NCBI GenBank assembly: GCA_900708905.1
Contig: CAADRB010000058.1
Coordinates: forward strand, 1,132,472-1,196,471
Source of the DNA: Hymenolepis diminuta
Taxonomy: Eukaryota; Platyhelminthes; Cestoda; Cyclophyllidea; Hymenolepididae
Direction of reading: 5' to 3'
Length of the DNA stretch: 64,000 nucleotides
Under the pieces are notes generated by a model. It was not told where the DNA came from and did not search any database. It saw only the letters and a list, made by a program, of their open reading frames with translations. Position 1 is the first letter of the stretch. Each line of letters starts with the position of its first letter. A program made the translations under genes and the position numbers. Positions 1 through 13,439 of the stretch are shown here, one piece after another.

Positions 1-1330
1 AATTCCGCATCGCACTCGTATTGGGACAACCACTTTTCTTCATGTCTGCATTAAGAGTAACAATTTAAGACCTGATTTGGTTATAATCACAGTGATCATA
101 GCACTATTGCGGAATAAATAGAAGTCAGTATAAGAGGATAATAAGATATGAATTTCCCAATCAGAGATTCCAGGATGTCAGTTCAAGATATCCAAGACGA
201 GACTTGTGAAATATTTTCAACAAGGAGCTTGAGAATTATCGGATAACACATAACTGCAATTCAATCATGAAAACAGTAAAAAGGAGTAGGATATGCCTGC
301 ATTTTTTGATATAGTCTCTTGTTATCAAATCCACTTTCTTTACATCTTCTTCCTCCCCAATATTTCTCTTTTTCACGGTATCAGTTCATATTTTACCTAA
401 TCGTATCAAAGCTACGATTTTCCTGGTTTGCATATTTTCGTCATAAATCTTTCAAGATTGCATTATGTGGATACCTGCCGTAAGGTGAGAAAGTGTTTTT
501 ATTTTGCCTGAAGTTCTCTGGTACCAAACTAAGTCAATTACCTTAACATGAGTTATTTGAAAGTAGATCCGTCCTGTGAGCTTAAATCCACCAAGATTAG
601 TATCACTATCATCATAAAAAATATCTAGTTTGTATGCTTACCATGGGTAAAAATTCCAAATTTCATTGTAGGGAAGTGTTTTAACGCTCTCCTCGAGTAG
701 AGAGGTGACATTCCGTAGATCATCAAAAAGAAATTCAAATTCTGCTTTTCAACCATTTTAACCAGTCCTAATCCTGCGGTTGGTTATGCTTTTGGATATG
801 ATCCGACCCGTGATCTTCCATCGGCAGACGCTTACCGTATCTAAATTTCAGAATCTATTAGGCTTAATGTCACCTTATCTATATTATCCGACACGTTTTA
901 TGAGTTCTCAGATTTGTATGCGGGATTTATGTAGTCGGAGTAATCTTAGTCAGTTTGAACTCATATTCTGTCATTTTATTCTTAAAATTTGGTAATGGTA
1001 GGCATTCTTTGGCTTATTATTTTAAGTTTATTGTTTTCATAGCTCCGATCCATCGAACTCCCGTCAAGAAGGAGGAAACGCCTCTAACTGAATGTCATAA
1101 CTGTCACCTCTCAATCACTTCACCTACCTCTTTCCAGTTATTAATGACTTACTCATCAAAAAAGTAAAAAAGTGACAGAGGAGCTAATGCACATCCCCAA
1201 GTCGAATTTGGAATGCAAATTACACACATACACTTAAGAAAATGAATAAATTTGAGACTGGTAAGGTAAGAGAAAGACTTATTGCATATCAGTAATTTGT
1301 AAGAAATATGTCTGCGTGAGTGCAGGAAGG
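1..1330. other. AT-rich noncoding stretch, nothing recognised
   Basis: All six frames are broken by stops at short intervals. The longest frames (about 70 codons near 780-1167) have no domain and no protein-like composition. I see no repeat family, RNA gene or strong motif cluster. Confidence 0.6.
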
Positions 1331-1620
1331 TGTGATTCACCACATATATTTAAGCAAATAATCGGGCGACACAATCACACACAAAGCGCTACGCATACTT
1401 GACGCATAAAAAAACCAGCCGAAAATGAGTATATTTTTTGTCGCGTTGGTAATGGCGAGGGTTTTTTGCGGACTGCAACTTGCAAAACATGTTGGCAATG
1501 AAATAAAATGCGCATTCCTAGAATAACGCGCTGTTAAAAAGGCGCTTTTAAAACGGCAAATTGATTTAAACAAAACTTATCCACTTAAACAGACCACTAA
1601 TAAGCCGTAAATTCCATTAC
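1331..1620. promoter_or_regulatory. Candidate regulatory island with higher CpG
   Basis: This block stands out from the AT-rich flanks. It has several CG dinucleotides (GTCGCG, AACGCGC, GGCGC), caudal/Abd-B-like T-rich cores such as GCATAAAAAAA and TTTTTTGCGG, and a broken inverted repeat around 1510-1535 (GCGCATTC facing GAATAACGCGC). It has no credible coding frame. Reading it as a conserved noncoding element is inference; it could equally be an old degraded repeat. Confidence 0.2.
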
Positions 1621-4600
1621 TAAATGCGTTAATCCAACTGAATTGGCCTATCACTCCAAATATATGGTGTGTATCGATTTTTTTGCAGCGAGAAAGTCCA
1701 GAGGTATTGGATTTCACGTATAGCTTAAATAAGCACATTAAAATATGTATTTTTGCTCAAAATTTTAAATACATAAAAGAATTCAACTAGCGCGAAATTT
1801 GCTTGCAAAATAGTTGCCAGATTTTGATTAATTAGCTTTCAAGGGAGGAAAAATAACAGAAGCAAGGTATGGGGTGAAAAATTAATAAACTGAATATTTA
1901 GATTTTACCCCTGTCTACAAAAGTTCATTAGCCTTTTCCCCTGACGATGTAACGAAGTGACGGGTGCTTTAATTATAACGTTTTTTACGAGAGACTAAAA
2001 AACATTCCATTGTTTCACTTTAAATTTTCAAAAAATTATATTTTAAACTGACGGAGTTTCTTTGAAAGCAAGAGCAAAAAAGCATGGGTTATAAGTTGGG
2101 CCATTTTCAATCCAAGTTTTTTTATAAATATGCCTTCAAACGAATGTCGGAGGCTTAAAGCGGTCTGAAAAAGAGGATTTCTTAGGCGAACGACTAGTTA
2201 TAACTTTTACTTTCGAATAGAAGCCAATAAATACAGAATCAAACCTATAGCCCTTCTTTCTAAGACAGTTACAATGTTGAAGCGATATAATGAGATTTCA
2301 TTCCAATTTTTGATAACAAAAGACTATCTAGATGGAAATTATTTCAATCGACAAATGTTTGGAAGTAGTTGACGAAAATACAAATCCTTCTGCAATGGTT
2401 TATCCTTTCCGAATTCTTTAAGCTGCTCATTGTTTTAATTAAACTGGGGTCTAAAAACGGCAATTCTATAATTTTGAATATTATGGAGAAGGCCAAATTC
2501 TCTTGCACTTTCTTATCAGATTTTGAATAATTTTGAAGTTCACTGAAAGAAAACTTCTTTAAACATTTATATTGGGCGAGAGAAAAAGCATTCGAGAATC
2601 TTCTCATGACTGATTAGTTTTAATTGGCAGAGTTTGGATATAGTGTTCAATGGATGAGTACCAAATACTTGACTTTTAACTTTTGCAGACGAGCTCGTCA
2701 GCCGCCGGCACACACTTTGAATGCGGATTCTTCCTAAAAAACTGATAGATCGATACTAAGCCTTTCTCACTGCTGGAAATTACAGAAATTTATCTCATCT
2801 TTAACTTTTGAATAGAATGTTTTTATCAAGGAATGCCAATGCCTTTTTATTCAGAGCTACATGTTATTATTTTAAGTTTTCCATAGCCATTCATAAGAGC
2901 TCTATGCGAAATAGTTGTTTTCTATGGAAGTAGTAAATGTGTAAAATATTGCAGGCAAAATTCTAATCTTATAGCAAACACCAAATATACCAAACTTGAT
3001 CAACTTTGTAAATGGAAATTTGAAGTCAGCAGAATTTGTTTTTAATATAAATCCATTATTTAAGCGTATTATTTACGTATTTTCTTACTTTATAACCATG
3101 ATGAAAGCACCCAAAACTACAGTTTGAGTTAATCATTCATTAGTCAATCAGAGACATGAAAACTTTCTCATTTAGGACTGTCTTTTAAAGGCTTCACCAA
3201 TTTCATTAGACCGTAAAATTTTATCATTAGAGCGTACTATGTCATCGTCTATTAGGTATTAGCAAAACGGGCATGCAAGTTAATAAGGTAGGTTTTGTAA
3301 TTTTGTCAATTAAGTAAAAAGAAATCTAACGAGGTCAGGCGTGAGAGTAATGAGTTCATGTTTCCCCTCTGCGGTGCCGGAAAAACGCTTTTGTGTAGCT
3401 TCAAAACAAGATTATATTGAATTTTATAAATTTTATACATTACATTTAACATTGATAGTATTTATATTATTAACTGAAATATTTTAATATGTAAAATCAC
3501 ACTAACCTTTAGGAGAATTAAAATAATTAAAAAGAGCGAATTACTAAATATAATTAAATAAAATTATGAGAAAATAATTGCCTAATGAATATTATAATTT
3601 CAAAAAAACATGTGTAAATTGCTATTACCCTATTACATATTACATTTTAATTCAAGTCTTAAGGGTTCTGATTTATGGATAAATTAAGTTTTGCAATTTT
3701 TTTTGAAGAAGTTATTCAAAAGGTCTATTTTCAAATTTCGCTGCATTAACATAATTTTAATATTATTATATTTGATCACTTCCACAAGATATCGACACAG
3801 AGTAAGTAAATGCAATGAATTATATCATAGTTTGCAGGCTCATAATTGAAGATGGCTTTCATTTACAGAGGAGTATGTTCATCTTTTACTTTCTGAAGAT
3901 AAGAACCAAATTCACTCTTCATACGATAAATCTAATTGATTTACTCAAGAGGATTTCTGATACAAAAATAGAACTGGATTATTCCGAACGCTCTGCGTAG
4001 AATTCATAAAATTCTGAGAAAAATGATTTCCTCAGGCGCTCAATTTATACATTACTGTTCTGAAAGCCTGATTACAGCTACCATATTGATTAACCATAGA
4101 GTCAATTAGATCTCCTTTATCCGAAGTATACATAAGCCATTTCATTTTCATAATAATAATACTACTTTAGAACTTAAAGTCTTCGGCCGTCAACCCAAGA
4201 AATCTGAGTCACTTTACCCATGATATACTCCTATGGGCACCTAGCAACATCACAGTGTCAGTCTTGAATACATCGAGCTCAAAATGTCAAACAAATATCT
4301 TTATTAAGGAATAACGGAAACTAAATTTGATTAATGGCTAAATTCCCAAATGTCAAAGACATTCTTAATGAAATCTCAAAATTAAAATGCCCCTGCTTTG
4401 GTTGATTTTCTGATGTTCCAACTACAAACACATAAACGACAGTTAACACGCTTAAAATTTAATTAGATTATCATACTGATTGATTGCTTATGGTTATAGA
4501 TGACCAGATAACCGCAGAAATCACCTACTAGTATTGCTCCAGCCTAAAAATTAGATGTGTAAAACGAGCCACCGACGTAGTAGACTTGTATAAAAATGGG

Positions 4601-5859
4601 ACTTTGATGTCGGTGAGGAAACATATGGTGAGTCTAGACAAATCTCACGAGCTCCCGAATGTAGAGGATTCACTCTAAGTGACTCATAAACAGACTTGGA
4701 TTTGGAAAGTGTAAGAGTATTTTATTCGAATTATCAGACAACTGGAAAGGTAAGCAATGCGCACTGAAAAAGCGAAAATATGGGTTTGTTTAGTATCTGT
4801 GTCTCATAGGAAGTTTACGACAAATAGCGTTTTGTACGATAATTATATTGATCTGCTATTATTCGATTATTTACAATTAATCAGGATCCCCTCATTCATT
4901 CAATAGAAAAACTTCACTGCAGACAAAATTGTTATGAAGAAGGCCTTTTGAAATCATTCTAAATACATTGCTCACAACAGGTAATCTCATTTCTACTATA
5001 CAGTTCAGGATAAATCAAGTTTCATCTCCAGTTACATTAAGATAATGAAAAATCGAAAATCCGATGCGTTGAGACAAAATCAATAAATACAGAAGGACTT
5101 AAATGTCAAATAAGGTGAACTTTCTAATCGGCTGTAACCATAATGATTTATAATGACACTTGCTAATTCTATGCAAATGTTTCCACGATTAGTTTGCTTT
5201 AAAACTGAATTTTAAAATAAAATTAAGAGCTCAGGTGGATGTTTTAATATCGTGTCTTACCGTCTTCCCGCTTTACCGAAGTGCTCATATTGGTCTATTT
5301 CGTATTGAAGCATCTCAAATAATGAATGGAAAATTATGCTTATTATCAAATAGAGACATGTTATCTTTGACCTGTCAAACAATAATTATCGCTTTGAATT
5401 CATAAATCTATTAAAGCAGTAACTTTTGAATAATGTCATATAGCGGTCAACGAACACGTCTGCCAAGTTAGAGGTGGCGAGTTCTATAATCATTGATGCA
5501 AATCTGTGGAAAGAGAGAGAAGGAAGAATGGAACTTTCCCATCATAGAAGTTCCAGAATACAACAAGGGTGCATGCTTGAAAACGCATCGCCTTCATTGA
5601 ACCTAAATAGCTATATTCAGTTAAAGGAATAGTAAGTCCTGATTATCTGGATAACAAACGACGAGAGCAATATCAGAAACCATAACAGGAAAGCACTTGA
5701 TATGAAGGCAATAAAGCAAAGACGGTTTTCACGTGTGACTTAACAGGAAATTCAAGTGTTATCCCGAGGGTGATTTCAAAGTTAAATGTCAAATTTTCAA
5801 ACACCAGTTAATTTAATATTCGCAACAATATAATATGCGAAAATGAAAACTCAAGGAGG
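1621..5859. other. AT-rich noncoding stretch
   Basis: No gene, named repeat or RNA is recognised. Around 3410-3640 and 3740-3780 the sequence is very A+T-rich and low in complexity. The few frames of 60-90 codons (2344-2607 minus, 3815-4000 plus) look random. Confidence 0.6.
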
Positions 5860-6480
5860 AGTCGGAGAAAATAAAGAGAGAAATTTTTGAGTGAAGAATC
5901 GGCGTAAATCTTTTTCGATCGGCGAAAAAAACTTCCACGAGTGTAAGTGAGCAGGCGCGCAAAAGAGCGAAAAGTTCGATTCTTTTACTCTATTTCTTCT
6001 TTTTTATTTCTTCGTTTCAAAAACCGAGTCTCCAAAGTGAAACGAGGAGAATTTAGCGGTTCTGTGGTGTGGTGTGGGATAGATTCAGCAGAAGAGTGAA
6101 CGGCTTTTTCACAGTGCAGTTTGATTAAGCGGCATTGGAAGGGAATTGAGTGGAAATTATGAAGGGAAAAGGTTTGAAGTAATTACAAAAGAAGAGACAG
6201 AAGGATAAAATGAAATAAAACAAAGCTTCACAGAAACAGCAAAAGAAAGTTGAGGAGGATAAAAGAGGAAAAAAGAATCACGAGAGAGCGCTCACAAACT
6301 GCGTTTTTTCTCTCCCTCACTATTTCTTTCTTCTCTCTTCAGTTGCTTCTTTTTAAACGACCGTGCGCTCTCTTCCTATCTTTCTAAAATGTCCTTTTTG
6401 AATTTTCTGCTTTTCTGCCTGCCTGCCTGCCTTCGTCAGTTTCTTGCATTCTTTTGCCTTCGTTTATTTGGCTTGCTCCA
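5860..6480. promoter_or_regulatory. Purine-to-pyrimidine switch island, possible promoter or 5' UTR
   Basis: The block is richer in CG than its surroundings (GATCGGCG, GCGCGC, CGCTC). Roughly 6130-6295 is strongly purine-rich on the plus strand and 6305-6440 strongly pyrimidine-rich, so the two halves are partly complementary. A TGCC tetranucleotide run lies at 6415-6432. An ATG near 6159 opens only a few codons. Such blocks occur at promoters, 5' UTR exons and GAGA-bound elements in arthropods. There is no transcript evidence here, so this is a candidate only. Confidence 0.25.
6415..6432 (+). repeat. Short tetranucleotide microsatellite (TGCC)n
   Basis: About four consecutive CTGC/TGCC units within a pyrimidine-rich tract. 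The array is too short to be very unstable, but it is clear in the sequence. Confidence 0.8.
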
Positions 6481-8939
6481 AGAGATAAATTAGGAGAAAA
6501 TGTGCTTGAGATGTATCTTCTAAATCCCATTGAAAGATGTGTTTATAGGAGACAAGCTTCACTGGGGCTTTAAAACAATCTTTCATTACGAAGAAAATAT
6601 AGATAGAAACATTTAAAAATTTGATCTGAAGCGCTAAAACTTTAAGGCGCTGAACGTCTATTAAAAGAAAATTATTCTGGGATATTACAGCATTCACGAA
6701 AAGATTTCAAGAACTGAATATTGAGTATTTACGTGAAAAAGGAACAAATAGCCAAGTTCACCAGATTACCGGTTGAATTATGAAGGATTGTTGTGCACGC
6801 GGTTTTATCAAAACAATTTTACATTTTGCAAGTTAACTAAATTATATGCGAATGATTAAAAGGACTGATTTCTTGAAATCGAAGAAAGAAACGCACTGAA
6901 TAAACTATGTAATACTTTTTTCAACAAAGCTACCCTAACTATTTGGGGGTTCCAGATAAGCACTAAAGATTTTCCCAGCTGTTAATTACATTAAATTCCT
7001 TCTTCATCAAAATCGCAGCACATATGTCTTATTTCACGGGCTGGCACGCACAGGCTGTTAACCGTAAGCTGTTATAAATAAAATCAGTTGAGTAATACGT
7101 TCCTGTAGTAGCAGACTCAAACCATTAATCTTTTCTCAGCCGACCGATCTGTCTGCAGACAGATTGTGTCTGAAATTTAGCATGTCTACACACAAAACCA
7201 TTAACCAATCACTTTATTGCAAATAAAGGGTATTGTCGCTCTAGAGAGCAGCTGGTCTTCTCACAGCCCAACAGTATTTCCCTTAGGCTGAATGTGAAAA
7301 CTGGAGGGAAGAAGGTTTTGAGTTCCAAAATCACATGACAACTCTACTTTACTGCAAGGAAAGAGACTTGGTGGTCTCCATAGTTTCCGGTAGTCTCTTG
7401 GGTGGTAAGCAGTTGTTTTACAAGAAAATTACAAATTTTGCCAAATCCCTAATTGATGCTTAGATATTCACATATAATAAGAGTTCATACATTTATAAAG
7501 TTAGCTTTCGAGTTACAAGCCTGAATAGCCGACACATAAGTTTCGCATAGCAAATAAAATCTAAGAGATTTTCTTTTCTTCATTGATCGGCCCAGATTGC
7601 TTGCATTTTTCGCTACATTTGAATGCTTGTTAAGTTTACTCATCAACCAACTCCCAAATTGAAGAAGCTTCACTTCAAAAGTCCCTCAAAGACAGACAAT
7701 CATTGCATTTAAAATTAAAATAGGGTGTTAACCACGCATGTATTCTGTGTTGATTATGACGGTCACATAAAGTGTTCTTTAGCAAATTCCCCTGAGATGG
7801 GGTCCCACAGTTTGTGAGACGGGAATCGACTTTATTGGGTGCATCAGCTATGATAGATCGATAACACGAATACTTTCCCATCGCCTTGTCTGAATTGCCA
7901 CAGATTCAAATTTATATCCGATCATTCTGAAGAAGTTTCAGTGTTACAGAATAAGGGAACTTCTCACAACAGTCCAAAAACGAATTTCTTCTTCGAAGAA
8001 ACTGGGTCGTGAGATTTTTTAGAGAAATCCACTAACCAAGTTCCTCACACCTCGTAGTTCGTTGATACCTTAGTCCTAAGATTTGTCTTCTCATGAAGCT
8101 CTAAAGAACAGTAGATCTAATCATGTGGAGAAATGATTACTTCGAACGAGTTGAGTGTAAATTAAACATTAAACAATAACAGACTTGGTCTCGACCCTTT
8201 TTTCAGCCAAAGAAATAAGAAAATGAAAGATTAAGTTAAAACATTTGTCTAATTATATAATGATTGAAAATGCATAAGTATATATTATAAGCATATATAT
8301 ATGTATAGAATAAATAAAATAATTATTAGAAAAATATAATTTTTCATGACTTACCATTAATTACTAAAATTAAAGATAATAGGATACAATTTTTATTAAT
8401 TAGCATATTAATTGTTATTAAATTTTATTGGCTTTTTATAGGATAAAATTTTAATGGCATTTAAGTTTTGTAACATTGCTTAAATCGATACAAAACGATG
8501 TTAATATTACCCACTAAGAGAGAATTAAGAAGACCTATAAATTATGTAAAATTTTACATGAAAGGAAAATAAAAAAAGATTTTTGTATAGACAGCTTTAC
8601 TACACTTTAAAAGGAGTAAATTAGAAATTAAAATAAAAAAATTGAAAGATGAATAAAGTTGAAGTGTTCTTAAGGAATGTTTATGTTTCGCTACAATATT
8701 AATAATTTAGGATGATTATTTTGCCACAAAGCAGATTTATAGGAGATTTCATACATTTGAAATTCGTCACTCCAGTCAAGTGGGAAACATTTTTGCACTG
8801 TTGTGAGAATCGTGATGATATAAGTTTTTAATCCCCTCGGTTTTTGGCAAACATTAAGATACAAAAACTCAGGTTTTGAATAATTGCCAGAGATTTAAGT
8901 TATCATAATATTTTTGAATATAAAGGGTAGAGGAGTGCT
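6481..8939. other. AT-rich noncoding stretch
   Basis: No coding or RNA feature is supported. A low-complexity TA-rich patch lies near 8270-8345. The open frames at 6464-6697, 7485-7673 and 7675-7881 (minus) are short, share no motif with any family I know, and have random-looking composition. Confidence 0.6.
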
Positions 8940-8944
8940 TAGTG

Positions 8945-9005
8945 TACTGGTGGCTTAGCAGTCAAAAGTTAGAAGTTGCAAGATAGATGCTTATCGGCGC
9001 ACATC
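8945..9005 (+). repeat. Possible decayed tRNA-like SINE head
   Basis: The string TGGCTTAGCAG near 8951 resembles a pol III A box. About 30 bases downstream, TTGCAAGATAGATGC sits where a tRNA-derived head usually has its B box (TTGCGGGTTCGATTC type). The spacing fits a tRNA but the B box is badly eroded. The segment is followed by an exact 11-base tandem duplication at 9030-9051. Low confidence: chance resemblance is possible. Confidence 0.2.
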
Positions 9006-9029
9006 CAACGACGTGCACGAGGTAGAATG

Positions 9030-9051
9030 TAGATTTCTCATAGATTTCTCA
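9030..9051 (+). repeat. 11-bp exact tandem duplication
   Basis: The unit TAGATTTCTCA occurs twice head to tail. It is probably a replication-slippage product. Confidence 0.85.
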
Positions 9052-9572
9052 GAATAACCACTTCTCTAAGTGGGCCCGAGGATTATCGGGGTCATTTTGA
9101 TAGAAAAGCTTAAACATGTGAAGATCACAATTAATGGATTTGCGTCCCCAGATTTCGAAGCCATGTAAAGTTATATAGTACATACAAGTTGAAATTTAAA
9201 CAATTTTGAAAATAAAGATTGAAATGGTAAGGGCAGAGTGGTTCTTATGTTATTAAATGATAATTACCGAGATTCCAGTGTATTGTGAATAGAGAGCTGA
9301 ATTATAACGATAAACAAATTGGTTAGTAGATGTCGACATGCACTAGTTAACCATACTTCTCCGGTTTTAAAGAGAATCTAAATTAGCTTCCGGGATATAT
9401 TTACTTGGAGATCTACACAAAAGAGTAAGATAATTTACTAGTCAAACTAAAGCTATGTAAAATCATTGTTTATCTGTGGCTCTATTGATTAGGATGGTTT
9501 GGTTAGAAAGATTTTAATCAATTAGCACCTAATGTTTATCAGCCATTGTTAAATCAGAACATAGATGTAAAA

Positions 9573-9780
9573 TATTTGAAACTAGCCAGAAGGGTCTAGA
9601 GAGAATACATTTTGAGTATATCACATCTTAATGTATTGGGAAATATGTATGTGCTGGCTCATACAAACGAGATACTATTGACGACAGGAGGAGGTTATTC
9701 ATACTTAATTCGCCGTGTCTCAAAGGAAAGTTGTAAAGGAAGCAGACACTGGTGGCCTGGATACCAAAAATGACTTTCCA
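9573..9780 (+). repeat. Interspersed repeat family A, copy 1
   Basis: Shares ordered blocks with copy 2 (10.7-10.96 kb, opposite strand). The first is GAGAGAATACAT at 9599-9610. The second is GCCGTGTCTCAA at 9712-9723. A GACACTG...GATACCA block follows. The order and approximate spacing match those in copies 3 and 4. It has no coding capacity. The family is old, since copies differ by many substitutions and small indels. Its class is unknown; it could be a SINE, a MITE or the remnant of a longer transposon. Confidence 0.65.
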
Positions 9781-10689
9781 TAAATTTACAACCGTCTTTA
9801 CTTCTAGCTGAGATTATAATTGCAACCAAAATAAAAATATTATATTGACAAATCTAATGAAACCTAGAGATTAGATACAAACATTAGTGCGTCAGAATCC
9901 GGCGACTATTGAGTATCACCTCGAAGATCAATCTCATGAGTTCTGAAGATTAACACCGACTCAAACAATTTTTACCCGTTGCACATGTATCTAACTCTTC
10001 AATTATTATGTCTTTTCATTAAAAAATTTATTAATGAAGTTCTGAAAAATCCTTGGATATTAATATAATAGATTGTAGATCAAGGTAACAAAATCCTGAT
10101 ATTTGCTTAATCAAATCAAGTTCACTTAAAATAAGGGCCTTCAGAGGCAAAATATTAAATAATGACTCAAAGAGTTTTTTACTTTAATTCACCTGTTACA
10201 GGAAAATAAACCTTAACTTTTATAAATATGCAAATAAATTAAAAATAAAATAAAACTTAATTCATAACATTTAAGGTAGTTATAGGTAGGGTCATATACT
10301 ATTCCATTTACTACGAGAGAGATAAATTAAATTATGGAAAAGTTTGATCACTTATTTTTACGATAAAATTTCTTCACCTTAATGGCAGTTTTGTGAGCCA
10401 TAAATTCGGCGGCTCGGTGAATAAATATTTCAAAGCTTGTCGGAGCCGTAAATCGACGTTCATGTGCAGTACGGAAAACGCATTAATATTTTGTGAAGAT
10501 CTTATTAACCAAGCATCTTAGAACTTTAAAACGATGCAAAGGGAACCTAAATAGGAAAAAACGTATTTACTAATGCTACATCTGTCTGATAAAGAAAACA
10601 GCTAGTGATTACATTATCACTAGTGTTATCACTAAATAAGAGGGTTACTCTATTGTTTATTTTGAATAAAAATATTAGCAAGTAAGGAC
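9781..10689. other. AT-rich noncoding stretch with a small palindrome cluster
   Basis: No gene is recognised. At 10602-10623 CTAGTGAT pairs with ATCACTAG around a 6-base loop, and a third ATCACTA follows at about 10628. The remainder is unremarkable. Confidence 0.6.
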
Positions 10690-10694
10690 ATAAG

Positions 10695-10960
10695 TGCTTG
10701 AATCACAGTAGATGAGTCGAACCCCTACTAGAATGATGCTTGGTGGTCAACGACAATTTGGAGTGATCAAAGTGGTATTCGGGCTTTCAGTGTCAGACCA
10801 CTTAATAAAATCCCCTTGAGACACGGCAACCTGAGAATGGTTGACCTCCTTCTGTCTACAAATGTATATAATTTATCTATCTAATCAGTTGTAATTGACA
10901 CAATATAAAATTTTGTGATCTAGACTAGATGTATTCTCTCTGGGGTCTTTTTGGGTTTTA
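10695..10960 (-). repeat. Interspersed repeat family A, copy 2
   Basis: Read on the minus strand it matches copy 1 block by block: GAGAGAATACAT (complement of 10929-10940), then GCCGTGTCTCAA (complement of 10816-10827), then TCTGACACTGAAAGC and GAATACCAC. Past the end of copy 1 it carries TTGACCACCAAGCAT followed by GGGGTTCGACTC (complement of about 10714-10725), a good pol III B-box core (GGTTCGANTC). This suggests a tRNA-related module within or beside the family. The minus-strand string TTGACCACCA also occurs in the SINE-like element at 39.4 kb. Confidence 0.65.
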
Positions 10961-13439
10961 TAAGTGGGTAACTAATCCTTAATTAATTAATATTAACTAT
11001 TATTTCAGTCAGTGATTGTTTATCTATGGTTTCGAATCCATGAAAATAAGGGAATATGGACTCTTCAGTCATTATCTAGCAGAATACTAATTCTGTTTCA
11101 GAAAAAGAGTAAATGCATGTGCAAATCCGAGGACATAAAAGATTCAGATCCTTTTATTCAGGATTATAAAGATGCAGAGACTAAGAGGCTGGATTAAACT
11201 CCCTATTCAAAATCTGAGTCTAAAACTGAAACGATGAACCGATTGCTTTGGGAGGAGAAGGCGAGGATGAAGGTGTTTGTAGCAATGCAATGAAAAAATT
11301 AAAAAGAGTTGAGACAGATACTGTGGAAAATCCTAGATACTGTATCAGCAAGTCAAAATAGGTATATTACAATTAAATCTAAACTTGCGATGCTGACAGA
11401 ACCTGCAACCGAAACCCTGATTAACAGAAGGCTGCCTTCGGAATAGATGGATAAACACTGCTTAAAAAAATTTTTCTATTAATTATCTAAAAAGTACAGA
11501 AACACATTAAACCCGCAGATAAATAAAATCCTGTCAGATGGCCAGCCGTCTCAAATCGATCAATTCTGCATTTTGGAATTGAAATGCACAAAATTTCGTC
11601 TGCCAGTAGTAGTAATAGGCAGGCGTACTAAAAACGGAGATATAAATTTTGTTTGAATAAAGTTTGTTGCTCACTCACGACCACCCACGTTGATTGAATT
11701 GGGCTTGTGCATTTTGTGGAACGTCGTTTTTAACCAAAATAATACTCTTTTGCTTCTTCATTTGAACATTCTATGTGTGAAAAAGTACTCCAAGGGGAGG
11801 GGTCATTTTTGAGATGAGCCGAAGTTGAATATACTCCTCTTTTAGGAGAGCGGCTTGTAGAAAACATACTAACATAGCATAGTTGGGCTCCACACCGTAA
11901 AATGATGCATATTCACCCAGAGTTACGGGTGGCCTTTGGAAGAAGGATGGCGGAAGAGATAGAAGGGGACAATGCAGTTTTTAAATGACGTGATAGATAC
12001 CCGCTGCGCAATTAATATGCGTGTTTTTAAGCAATCAACATTTAGAGTTACTATAATGGGAATATTATTTACAAAGGTATTATAACGAAATGAACTGGTA
12101 TTTTTGTCATATGTTACTGTTATAATTGTAAGGAAATAAACGAAATGCTATTTCAGACTATTTCCGCAAACTCGGGCAAAGTTTATATAAAAGAGGAAAA
12201 ATATATTACGGAATAGCAAACATTACCGTCAAACGTACAGTAACATATATATATATATATACATCCCTTTCCAAAATTTTTAAATTAATAAGTGAAAGGT
12301 AATTAATACATCTTAGTCTTAACATTTAATTCTTCTATTAGCTCAAATCTCTCCATGAGCAAGAGCTCTCTTAATGCATTGCGCTGATTTTGTATGTATT
12401 TAAATACTTTTAAATAATTCGCAATTTACCCTTCTGTTTTCTTTCACTTTGTCAGGATTAATTAAAACTTAAAAATTAGATTAAAAGCCTGGAGAATATT
12501 TACACCCCTATGTTAGGCCTAATGGTTTTGATCAAACTGAACACAAAAGTGTATTTTTTTTGCCTCTCTCTGTTTCTACTTGTATTTTGCAATGCACTTC
12601 GGCTGATAATAAGATTTTTGCTTCAAGGTTACAACAAATTTTACAATATTTCAGACATCTTGTCTCTTTAAAGCAATTGCTTTAAATAATAAATCTCGAG
12701 TCTGATAGGACAGATCAATTCCATGTTTTAGTTACCTCTGGAAGGACCATTCACTAGTTGAACACAAATACCTGATTTCAAATAACGTCCAGATTTTTAG
12801 CAAATGTGATTGAATACCGATGCAGATTACAAATTAAACAAAATCAGCCAACCCGAACTATAAGATCTCAAACAAAATATGCATTTCAAATGTGTCCGGT
12901 ATTCTTTGAAAATATGAGATCACCCCTGATGAAAATCTCTAAACTCAAGTAGGGGGCTGACAATAGCTTAAAATTGCTCCAAAGTACATTTGTGAGAAAC
13001 AGATTCAGATTAGTTACGAATGAAGTTATTTCTTGGCCGTGAATAATAAAGTATTTTTGCCTGATTAAGTTATTTAATTTGCTTAGCGTGAAAGTTTGAT
13101 TCAAGAATATACTTCAATTTATCGATTTAGTGGAAATTTTGGGATAAGGATTTTTCCAAAACAGCCCACGACTTCACAGAACTAGTAACATGCTAGTAAT
13201 CTTTGAGTCAAATCAAAGCTATGATATTATTAGATAGCACTCCAAAATTAGATAATCATCAGGCTAAATGAGTGCACTATTCTTATCCAGCAGAATTGGA
13301 AATGTTCACCCGAAATTTGGCAAAATTTGGAGTAGAGAAGAGACATATTGAATTATTTTTCCAGGGCTTAAAAAGAAGCAATGTCTTTTAGAATTATCCC
13401 CATGAACAAAATCTCATATCAATGTCAGGTAAAGACAGT
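10961..13439. other. Noncoding stretch with a possible coding relic
   Basis: At 11012-11284 one plus-strand frame, interrupted by a stop at 11195-11197, reads as a K/E/D/S-rich peptide. A neighbouring frame at about 11233-11365 is also charged and open. This could be a decayed coding exon or transposon, but no family is recognised. An (AT)n microsatellite lies at 12245-12261. Nothing else is supported. Confidence 0.4.
12245..12261. repeat. (AT)n microsatellite
   Basis: About eight uninterrupted AT units. Confidence 0.9.

Noticed and set aside
13424..13435. miR-8/200-like GTCAGGTAAAGA
   Set aside because: The seed (AATACTG) is missing and no hairpin partner is present upstream.
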